NCBI GenBank assembly: GCA_018806915.1 | Contig: JAGKQI010000046.1 | Location: 1,413,392 to 1,477,391 of the forward strand | Origin: Phytophthora colocasiae | Lineage: Eukaryota; Oomycota; Peronosporomycetes; Peronosporales; Peronosporaceae | Length of the DNA: 64,000 nucleotides | Direction: 5' to 3' | Shown here: positions 27,001-39,000 of the stretch, piece by piece | How the letters are laid out: each line of letters starts with the position of its first letter | How positions within the stretch are numbered: position 1 is the first letter of the stretch | The notes under the pieces: generated by a model | What the model saw: the letters and a program-made list of their open reading frames with translations, nothing else | Told to the model about the DNA's origin: nothing | Databases searched by the model: none | Made by a program: the position numbers and the translations under genes

Positions 27001-30000
27001 TTTGAAACACGTTCGTAGTCAAGCGGTTGAAAACTACTGACCACAATATCACCTGTCGTATTGTTGAGCGTAAATGGTACTAGTGCCTCTTGCAGGGTAT
27101 ATCCTGTGGGCGAATACTGCGCCGGCAAAACCAAAATTTGTCCAACAAATGCTCCAGCTGAGTTTTCAGCCACTGATAAAATCTGGACCTTTTCCGGACA
27201 TTGAATCGGTGGTGGCTCAGCTATGATAAAAAGAGTGCAAAGAATTTCCAATCGGTTGTATCCATCGCTTGCTTCGATCAACAACGTCACTTGGGTAACA
27301 GGTAACATAGTTCCATTCCCACTTACATATAGTAATTGGTCATTGGAAATCGCAAAACTAGGTTGCCCTGATGATGTCAAAATGGTAAAGGTCAAACGGG
27401 CATGTTCTGGATCCTGTACTCCTAATTTCAGTATTTGATGACCTAACGGAGCTTGTTGATATAGCGAACCGTTATAAATTGTTGGCCCATACGGAGGCTC
27501 GTTAATATCAATTACCTCGATTACTGTCACACAGCTTCCACTTAATCCACCGTTATCAGAAACTTCCACAGCAACGAAATAGAACTGTTGGATCTCATAA
27601 TCAAGCACCCCCTTCACTATGAGTTGTCCGCTTCTGTCGACAGAAAAGGTTTGCGTTTCATTGAGAACCCGGAACGAAAAAGCTGTATCAGATACATCTT
27701 CATCAGTGGCAATAATGGCTCCAGATATAAGCGTATTAATTGGAGCATTTTCACTGACATGGCTGTGAATACATGTTGCGGCTGGAGCGTCATTGGAATT
27801 CACAACTGATATTTTAAGTTCGAAATCCACGATCATAGTATCATCAGTGACGGTGAGGTTCAACATATGACTAGAAACGTCTTCATAATTCACACCTCGG
27901 TTTCCCACTTGTATGCATCCAGTGAGGGAATCATAATAAAACGTGCCTGGCGTTGTTTGGTTTACCAACGAAAACGCCAACGATCTTGACCCCTCTGGAT
28001 CGTAAAAAAGCAAACGTACCATTGGTTGAATAACAGAACCGGTTGGAGAGTTTTCTATCACTTGGAGCTCGCCATTTGATAGTAACGTAGGTACTTCGTT
28101 TTGATCAAATATAACGATAGCAAATGCTTTGGTTGTAGTCAACCCCGCAGGTGATGAATCCTGCACCGCAACAACCACTTGAAATGACTTATTCAACTTC
28201 GCTACGTCAAATAGTCTATACCATTCAGTATTTCCGAATTTTATGTCAACCACGTGCTCTTGACGAAGTCGAGGAAGTTCGAATATTAGAGCACCAGTGA
28301 CTGTTTTTCCGTCCCCACTCTGTATGTCCGATATGTTGACCGCATAAAATACATCCCCTGTAACATCCACGCGCAGTAATACTGTTTCTCGTAACGGAAA
28401 ACGTGTTGATAGTTGGGCATTTCGCCTGTATAGAAGCTGAATTAACGTATGATTTGTCGAATCCTCTAAGAAGTTCACCCCCGTGATACTTAGGTGATCA
28501 TCACCCTGTACACGAACAACTTCGGAAAAGGTAGGTTGCTCCAGAGTGTCGAATACAAATGATTCATAATCAAAGCACGCCATTTTTGAAACTAGTAGTT
28601 GTCCCGATAGTGAATTGATTTGCAAACAGCCATCCAAACTCTGGTTTACAATAAAGAAGTGTATATTGTCGCCGTGGTCAGGATCGAATGCACGGACTGG
28701 AAGTCCAACAAACGAACCATTGGGTGAATTCTCTTGTAACTCGAAATATGCGTCAAAAATCACAGGAGGCTCATTTATGTCTCGTATGTAAATAGTCAAA
28801 TTGGTGTCACTTGTTAGTGCTCCACTATCGGTAGCCCGAAATGTAAGTGAATAAGAGCTTTTCATTTCGTAGTCCAGTTCGGAGACTACAGTCAGTTGCT
28901 TGTTGTCACTGTTAAACTCAAACGGACACTTGGGTTCATAGCAGTGGACGAGTGATAACTCAAAGCTATCGTGAAAATCCTCATCGGTGACGATTAGAGC
29001 ACCAGACATATCAACGTTTGTAACACTCCCCTCATCAATGTATACGTCTAATGTTAATAATGTGGGAGGTTCGTTCACATCAATGATATCGACGGTGACG
29101 TTAAACATTGTAGTAATGGGAGGGTTTCCATCGTCACGTGCACTGACGGCAAGAACGTATTGATTCATTTTCTCGTAGTTCAAAATGGCCCCCAGCTCGT
29201 AAACTGCATATTGGTTAGTTCCTCCGCAATTTTTGTTCTGTGCGTCGTTGCATACTGTATCGCACATAGTAGGAGGAAGGCGATCATTCTCTAGAACAGG
29301 GACCATACTGGAACACCAACACGTCGAACCAAAACCTAGTACCATGAATTGGTCCCCAACGCACTTGCTATAGCAAGATAAAAATGGTTTGTCACCACTT
29401 AATACGCTAGCAGTCCCCACCAATCCGCTCTGAAGCTGAGAAAAACATCCAGTAAAACTTTGCATTGGGCCTACGCCAATGCTAAGTTGTCCGGTTACAG
29501 AATCCACCGCAAAAATATTCTTCTCGTTACCATCGACAATAGTAAAGGAAATGTGTTGGTCAATATCAGGGTCTATGACTTGGAGAACATTCCCAAGAAG
29601 TGTACCAATACGAGAATTTTCAAGAACTGTCCTTGTCTGATTATTGCAAACAGGAGCTTCATTTTCGTCCAGTACAACAACTGTGATATTGCCATACGAA
29701 GCGAGTGGATCGAAATTCCGTAGCTCCTTTATGATGAGTTTCAATGAGTATGTACCGTATGATTCGAAATTTAATACATCATGGGCAACAACAAGTGAAA
29801 AATGATCGATTGAAAATGCATCGCCATGATTGCCGTCGATGATCGACACAACTAGGTCATCCTTTTCAGGATCGTACACATCAATTGTCCCCACGATAGT
29901 ACCGACGCTCGCCAGTTCTGACACTCTTAAAATTGAATTTGATACCTGCATGGGAGGTTCATTTAGGTTCACGATCCAAACGATTATTGTGCCCAATGTG

Positions 30001-33000
30001 AGTAAACCACTGTTATCCTCGACCCCAATCTGAAGCTCATAACGATTTTGAGTCTCGTAATCGATACCAGACAGGTTTCGTCTGATGTATCCTGTAGACG
30101 CGTCAATTTCAAATACGTCGCGATATTCTGGACTTCTCAACGTGTAGGTTATGTTGGACATACCAGTATCATCGTCATCTGCAACAATGTTCTGTGCTGA
30201 TGCTACAAAACGATTTAGTTCATGTCATTATCGCAGTAAACACATCGCAGAACAACTTACAATAAGTGGAGAAACGTGACGATGGCACATTAATGCCTTT
30301 GAGGTATGATGAAACTCTCCATTGATACGAAGTTGTATCCCAGTATTGTATTGCCGCCACGGAAACGCAGTTCTCCAATTTGTTCGCCGTATTTAGTACC
30401 ACTTTCCTGGCGTCAACTGGAATCCTGAACTCAAACTCTACCCATACTCCTGTACCATTGATGGAATTGCCAACATAAGCGACAGTGCTGGTATCTCCAT
30501 CAATTGCAGCGTCAAAAGCAGCCCCATCGGAAGTCTTAATACTGGTAAGTGTAGATTTCCAATCAATTTTTGAGCTCTCAGAAAACCACCCAAGCTCAGA
30601 AACCCCAAATTGTGAAGTCCCATTGCTTGACACAACTACTAACCGCCATCGCTTGGTTAAAGTCATCAACGAATCACTTATAGTTGTACCATCTCCAAAA
30701 TGAGCCATTTGCTCGCTCGAGGCGACTAGGAGGCCTTTGTTAGGTGTCGTGTCGTTGAGATCTCTATTAAATCTGTGGAAAAGAAAGTCTTAGTCAACCC
30801 CTACTGTCAGCAATGACTCAATGTGGTAAACGCTACTATACCTGAAAAATCCAAGAAGATTAGCATCGTTTGGATCAACTGAGCGTGCGAAGTTTGATTT
30901 TATACATTCTAAGCTATTTGCTTTCTTCCATAGTCGTAGCTTTAAAAACAATACATGGTCAGATAGGTACATCATCATAAAATAATAATAATGGAAGTAT
31001 AACAAACCTCATCAATGGAAAATTGGAACGGTTTTGCTGGACAACTGTTCCCGTTTTCACAATTACCAATTGTTAGTGTCGTTGATGTCCCCCACATCAT
31101 TCCACGAAGGGATAGAAACTGCTGCTGAAGAACAAGTCTTCCATCCAAATGCTACTGTACAAGCTTTCAAACGTTACAGCGATAGCATACCATAATCCTG
31201 ACGCGAAAGCAATGTTGGTGTTAATTTCGATACTGTGGAGAGTGATTCGGAGATTGTTACCAATGTATGCAAGTTGTATCCCGATAGAAGATATCATTTT
31301 GTCTTTCCATGCCACAATAGAACCATCGTTGTCGCTAACAGCAATCCAACACTCTAGTGTAAAATCAGCACTAGGGCCAGGTAATATGTCAGCCTGTTTG
31401 GCGTAAAGAGAATCGGCCGAGATTACAAGCGCTGAATTTTCCACACGTTCACCAATAATTTCAAAGCCTTCGCAATATTCACATACCTCACATCCTTCAA
31501 ACACTACGCTGTATAAACCACATTGCGAAGAAGAGCGATTGAAGAAACCGGCCTTGCATAAGTCTGTTTCAGAGCACTTCTGCAAACAACTTCCGTAGGA
31601 TGTACCACTTTGCAGCATGATTTCAGAAGTTCTGTTGGCAATAGAGTAGAACAGGCGCCACGTGACTGGAATCTGGATGTCGCAATTGTTCGCGGAGGTG
31701 TGTTCTCCTCTATGAAGAAGTGCTGATTACTTTCAATATATGGTGCTTCGTTAATGTCAGCAATGCCAATGTCAAAAGTTAGTGTTGTCGACGCCTTGAC
31801 TAGATCTATGACCGATATTTCAATCTTGTACTCTGAGCGTGTCTCGTAGTCCAAGGGTTTCGCTAAAACCAGATTATATACTGTAGCATTAACTGTTTCC
31901 AGTAAAAAAGTTGACGAGACATCTTGGAATGATACTGTGCATATGTCGAAAGCGTCTTCATCATACACAATAACACTCCCAAGTAACGTACCAGGCGTAG
32001 CAGCCTCCAAAACAATGACTTTGAACAGACTCGAACTAGGTAGAGCAGTTCGAAATATCACCCGAGGAAGGTCGTTTTGATCAATTACTTCTATGCCGAC
32101 ACCAACAAGCGTGCTCTTTGAAGGTCGACGCGCATTTTGAACTCTAAGCGTGATACTGTAAGATCTCTGCTCTTCGTAATTAAGCACTTGTGTTGCCATT
32201 ATTTGCCCAGATTCAGAATCAACTCCAAACTTCTGGTTGTCGCCAATGATTTCAAACATGAACAACGTCATACCGCCTGTACCAGTATCTGGATCGATGC
32301 AGTTCGTACTAACAGCATCTCCAACGTGAGCGTTTATCACATCATTTTCAGGAATACTTACGAGCACTGTTTTAGCACAAACCGGAGCTTCTAATTCGTT
32401 TATAACATCGACGTGAAAGGTGCAAAACCCACTTAACGGAGCTCCAGCAGAACTCTAATTCTTAGGTCATATATGCTCTTCATTTCATAATCAGGTGAAT
32501 TGGTACCCACTGTAACTACGCCAGTTGTAGAATTGATGTGAAATACGTCATTGACATCCCCAGAAGTAATATAGTATGATATTGTATCGATGGGGTCTGG
32601 ATCACGTCCACGGATAGTACCAACAACAAAACCATACGGAGTGTTCTCCAAAAGTTGGGCATTGGTGTTATCGCACACTGGGGGGTGATTTTTGTTGCGA
32701 GACAGTATCTTGATAGTAATCTCACTGAAAGTGGAAGTATTGATCGTATCCGTTACTCGCAACACGACAGTGACACGCTCGTTATCAGGAATGTAAACGT
32801 CATGACGGACCGATAGCTCGCAAGCTGTTCTATCACTGCTGGTAGTAATTTCAAAATTATCGGTCACAGTAGTAATCGAACAGGTACCACCTATCTGTCC
32901 AGGATCTCTGTCTGCTATAGGCAACGAAACCTTCGCATACGATCCATCGCCTAGTTGGCTAATATCAATATTGTAACTGACATCTAATGAACTTGCTCCA

Positions 33001-36000
33001 ACGAAATATGGCGGAGTAGGCACCATTTCCACTTCAATAGCTATCGGATTCGAAATCCCGCTAAGTCCATCTGCATCAGTGGCTTGCAGCACAATTGAAT
33101 AATTGCTCGTAATCTTAGCATCTAGAGGCGATTTTACTTTTACCACACCAGTTGACTCAGATATCTGGAATTGATTTTGGGGATCACCAGAATATATTGA
33201 ATAGACAAGGTGTGCTGATTGTCCAATGTCTTCATCCGAGAAAGTGAGAGAAATATCCAACGCTGTGCCTGTAGTGGTCGTTTCAGGAATAGAAAGAGCT
33301 TTAGTTTCTGTTGCGATTACTGGAGCATCAGGTCCATCAATTATGATAATTATGTTGGGGCCAACCTCAGTACACAATTGGAATGGATCGCAAACGCTGA
33401 CGTTAGCATGAAGCATGTGGTCCGACAAAGTTTCGTAGTCGATATCAGCTTTTGTCACTAAATTTCCACCTGCAATCTCGAAAATTTTCAAAAAATCCGC
33501 GGCGGCGTGAGAGATTTTAAACACCAGATTATCACCTTCAGGATCGGAAGCCTCAAATGTGTGAACAATTGTTCTAAGAGGTAGATTTTCTATAACCTGC
33601 TTTGAAAATGTCATACAGGTTGGGGCCTCGTTGACATCCACAACATGAACTGTCATCACTGCTGCATCATGCCCACCTCTTCCATCTTCTACAGAAACAC
33701 TAACGTTAACCACAGGAGTCATTTCATAGTCCAAACTTCCCGATACCCACAACTGCGAGTTTCGAATCGCAAACATGTTATGGGGCTGCACCATAGTAAA
33801 GATCAACAAATCGCCTTTATCCTCATCAAACGTATAATCAGCCAAGTTACCAACCAAGCAATCATTGCCGACACAGTTTTCTGGAACACGAAATTTACCA
33901 TTTGTTAAAACCGGAGCATCATTGGAATCAGTGACACCAACGACGTAATCACATACACACTGAAGACCTGTTTTATCGGTAAACTTTACGGTAAAGTAAA
34001 GTGTATCCTGAACTTCAAAATTGAGTGATTTCCCCACTTTCACTGTGCCACTTGTTAAATCCAGAAGCAGGCCGCCGGCAATACTTTGAGAAATTAACTT
34101 GTATGAGATGAAATCTCCTGAATCGGGGTCGAAAACGTGATCTTTCATAGCTCCAATTGTGGTTCCAACTTCTGCATTCTCTGTTACACTAAACGCAAAA
34201 GACGAACAAATAGGTGGTTCGGGAGCATCTTTCACCATTATAACAACTCTGGCAAGTCCATCCAATCCGCCGGCATCTTTCACAACGATATTCAAGTCGA
34301 AACGGGGTGTTGCTTCAAAATCGAGTGGCCGCGTTGCAACAATCGACCTATCCTGACCAATTACAAAAGATCCGTTCCCGCCACTAACGATAGATAAAGT
34401 AAAAGAATCGTAGACGTCGGGATCCGTAACAGTTAGCGCAGGTGCAAGTGAGACCCGAGCAACATTCTCCAATATTACACGAGAAACGTCATAATTCGTC
34501 AGCATTGGGGCCTCGTTGACATCGATCACATTGACATGGATTCGGCAGGCTGCGTAGGGCACGGCAGTATTGGCCTCTTGAACGAATAGTGTCAAATCGT
34601 AGGTATTTTGTATCTCGTAGTCTAACGCTTTTAAAAGCTGAACGCGATTTTGACCATCGAGAGTAAATGTATTGTCGGTGGTGCTTCCCAACTGATACAA
34701 CAGACCAGCAGGAGAAGTGATGAGATTGAAACTGTTGCTGGACACAAAACTGACATTGTTTTCAGGAATATCCAATGTGTGCTTTTTGTCCACACAAATT
34801 GAAGATGGAAAGGTGTAAGCAAGGCTACGGATACCACCTGAGCAAGTATATCCTTGCGGGCACTTTTTGAGTTCGAATCTACGATTGTTTGGAGTATTCT
34901 CGGGTAGAGCATAATATCCAGCAGGAACACTCACAATGTTGTAGTAAGAAATTGCTTGTGGAAGCGGGAGCACTAACTGTGTATTGTAGTTGTTCAAGCC
35001 AGCCCCAACAGCATCAAAAGTGACAGAAGTCTCATTGTCATTGACCGCCACGAAAATAAATCCAAGCGACGCCGATTCAATTATACGTTGGGATATACCA
35101 TACGCTTCTATCATCCAATTGCGTAAAGTTAGCGGAATCGTCCCCACATTGGTACCTGTAATAATTATGATATCATCAGTCCTCACCCCCGACAATGCTG
35201 GCATATAATCGGAAGTGGATCTTGCATATGTACTGAAAGAAGTCATCAGAATACCTGTTCCTGAGTACACTAAGATATCCAAGAAGTTCAGGGTTTGATC
35301 AAGAGTTCTAACCACTTCTCCATTGGTTTTGACAGATCCAGAACAGCCCATAGCCCCTGTAGAACACCATGTGACATCAATTTGTAACGATATAGGTTGT
35401 CCATCCAACAGATCGCACCGCAAGATGCTGAAGCTAGAATCTGGTGTTTTACGGAAAAGAATTGACCTCTTCGCTGAAAACTGGGATTCTGCTGCAATTA
35501 TCGACAGAAAATGTTGACCCCATGATGACACGAATGAAAATATGAGAGAACTATCTTTCGATCGAGGGAATACAATGCTTCCGTCCAGGACAACGATTGT
35601 CCCCCAATCGAAGCCAGCTACTGGTAGCTGGAGCTCGTACTTTGGGTTCGTTTCGGATTGCTCAAAGTACGAGATCGAAATGTTGTGAGCAAATCCAGAC
35701 GACCACCCTACCTTAAAAAATGTTGCATTGACGTCCCGGAGCTCAAAAATGTCGAGCCCTATTGCAGTCTCACTCGTAGTAGCTAGAAAGACAGCTTGTA
35801 AAAGAGCGCCGCTAGTCTCGCTGGTCGGTTTTGTTAACGGTCCAACTGTGTATGCGATTGATGCTGGGGATAACACAACCTGACCAGCGCCACTTGGAGC
35901 ATCTGGGCATCGACTAATACTGCCAGCCTTACACACACAGCCACTTGAGCACCGACCGGAACAAAGTGGGTTATGGAGACCTGCTTGGTCACCAAATCGT

Positions 36001-39000
36001 GTTGGAGGACACTTGTATCTTTTCCCCCTGCGACAGTAATATCCTCTTGGACACAGCACAATGCCAGAATTTTGTTCGTTTACCATAGACCCAACGGAGT
36101 AGTATCCAAGTGGTACTATCACTGGACCAGAATTTCCTTCTGGACAGTAAACACTTCTTGATGGACATGGAGTCAACGAAGCATAACCACAAGCAACACC
36201 ACTCTGTAGACAGTAGAGTCCTGCAGGTACGACGCTACAACTTAGTTGCCCAGGCTTAGAAAACATCCCATTAATACACGGTACAAGTGCAGCTCGGGAC
36301 ATCTGATCAAACGGACCAGCATAGCCCGCAGGTACCGTTAGGCATTCAGTCGACCCACTGTCCGCAAAGGTACCTGCTAGGCATTTCACTGGAGCTGTCG
36401 AACTGGATAGACACTTGAAACCTGCTGGACATTGAAGGCAAGATCCAGCACTGGACGCACCAGCACTAGGACCGTATGTGCCAGAAGGGCAGGCAGTACA
36501 GATCTGTGAATGTGGCTCAGAATACGTGCCGCTGGGACATTGAGAACATTCCCCAGTCACCGACGTTATATAGCCTGGGTTACACAGATCCGGTCTTAAT
36601 AGTATCGTAGAGGAGTCATAGCCATCAGCATTTATTGTCTTTTGACACCAACTTTGGGCCCATGCAGCGTAGGAAGAACAAATGGGAAGCGACTCAAACG
36701 GCGCATTTAAATCTGTTCTCACAGTACTAAGGCAATCTGCATACCAAAATCCACTTCGACTCTTCTTGGCGCAATTTTCGTTCGCGGATAAATCGTTATC
36801 CTGGTCTGGTGTGCTAAAATACGTATTCGAAAGAGGAGTTAAAGCATCTGTAGCGTAACTTGCTGATGAATTGTATCCTCGCACCGTCAATAGGTATTTC
36901 TCCGTGTCGCTTGCAATTCGAAAGTCAGTGTATGACGCACCCACCGATAGGCCATCTTTGGATATTACAACAATTGCCTCCGTTACTCGTCCGGTTATCA
37001 TTGCAATAGCCTTGTTTCCAATCCACCATTCATTGAAAGAACCGATACCAAAGCCATCGCGGTATTCATCCCAATTGCGATTGAAAGTAGTTTTACCATT
37101 GATACGACGCTGTGCAACGATCCAACCATCAGCGCAAGGCAGATGAACTGGATCACTGTTAGCATCGAGCTGAATATAGTATTGCCCATCAGGATTTGGA
37201 TCTCCGTTAGCTAATCTCTCGTTTTTTAAGTGCATACATGACACAGCCGGATAACCTGCTGATAATCCAAGTGCTGTCTTAAACGAGGTCTCTATCTCCA
37301 TTGATACCTCATCAATCCCGAAAGCACTGATACTCAACGATCCAAAGTCAGTATCAAATCGTAGCTGGCTAATATTGCCGCTGAAGCCACGTACTACAAA
37401 GCGTTCACGTCCACGGTAAAAGTACATCTGTAAGGGCGAAGTAGAGCTTTGCCCATAGCAGGCATACGTCACTGATGTATCAATTGGGATTTGCCGAACA
37501 AGTTGAGTACCTAGATAAACACGAATAGTTTTAGGCTCTGAGCTTTTGAGAAGAAGTGTCACCCAGTAAAGTGGATCGAACACAAAATAGTACGTAAACT
37601 TGATACGGACATTCGTTGGTTTGTCGCTCTTACTGATAGTCACCACCTTTTTAGAAACCGAAGACCCTGGTCGCGCAAATGGCTTCCCACCAAGAATCAC
37701 TATGCCTTGGCAAAGTTGATACCATTTGTCAGTACTACTCCACGACGTAAGCCACATGTTGTCATCACCGCTTCCAACAAATGAATCTTGGAGAACGAAA
37801 ATCCACGAGATCGAAGGGCTAATATCGTTAGTTGAACAGAGATACTTGGTCGTTACTAAACCTCGCGGGTCAAAGCTTAAATCAATGCCATCAAGCACAT
37901 TTTGCCCATTGAACGAGGAATGCATTCCTAGCCATCTTGTTTCGTCCGGTGTGTTAGCTGGGGAGATAGTATCACAAGTACTACCATTATCACGTAGCCA
38001 CCATCTTCCGTTATCAACTGACGTCCAATGCAGTACCGTGTCTTCATCACTCGGTAAATCCACGGCACTACCAACGTAGGCATTCGTTATTCCAGGCACA
38101 GTGGAGAAATACAATGAACCATACTTCCGATGCATAGCTACTAGATGCGCAGACGATCGCGGCACAACTTGTTGAAGACCCATCGCCTTACAACTATCGC
38201 TGTCCTTTGGACCCGTGCTGCTTCGGCAATCGATATCGCTGGTACCCATATCACACGGAGTGATCGTATAGCCCTCACTACTATCCGCCATCATGTTACA
38301 AAAGACATCATAGATTCCGGTAGACGTAGCGATAGCATAACGCCCATTCGTTGCATTGGGTGCATCGTCTTTGATGGCATGACAAGTCTGAGGCATATTC
38401 AAGTGAACCGCGTTTCCACCTGAAGCATTGAATTGCCGCAATTGTATGTTTTGTCGAAGATCCGCTGCTGTGATTCCGTAACACGTTTCATCTGTTTTCA
38501 TGAAGCCGACGCAATCATAACCTGAGCTGCAAATGCATCGACACCGATCTTTCAGTTTGTAATACGCCTTGGTACAGTCACTGGTAGTTTGCAGGGAGTT
38601 ATTCTGAACAAGAGACCATTTGGTATTTCGTAGGGTGGTCCAGCCATTATCAGATATGGTTGACTCTCGATTCCGCACGAAAGACCATCGTGTCGTGTCC
38701 GTTGCCATTGCAGAAGCATTCCGAAGCATATACAGGTTGCATGTACTTGTCACGGTGTTGTACGTTCCTAATCGACAGAGGCCATGGCGTGAGCAACGAG
38801 ATTGGCATAGATCCTGGGAGATCAAAGCACCTCTCTCGATGGTAACAATTTGTAGTTGAACACCTTTCAGTCGAAACCCTGCCGATGTAGATGATTTTGC
38901 GTCAACTGTAATAGTTTGCTGACCTGCCGTGCTATCAACTACAGAATGCATCGACAGTAGCTCACAAGTTCCATTTGCAACGGTGCCAGAGATCGAATAA

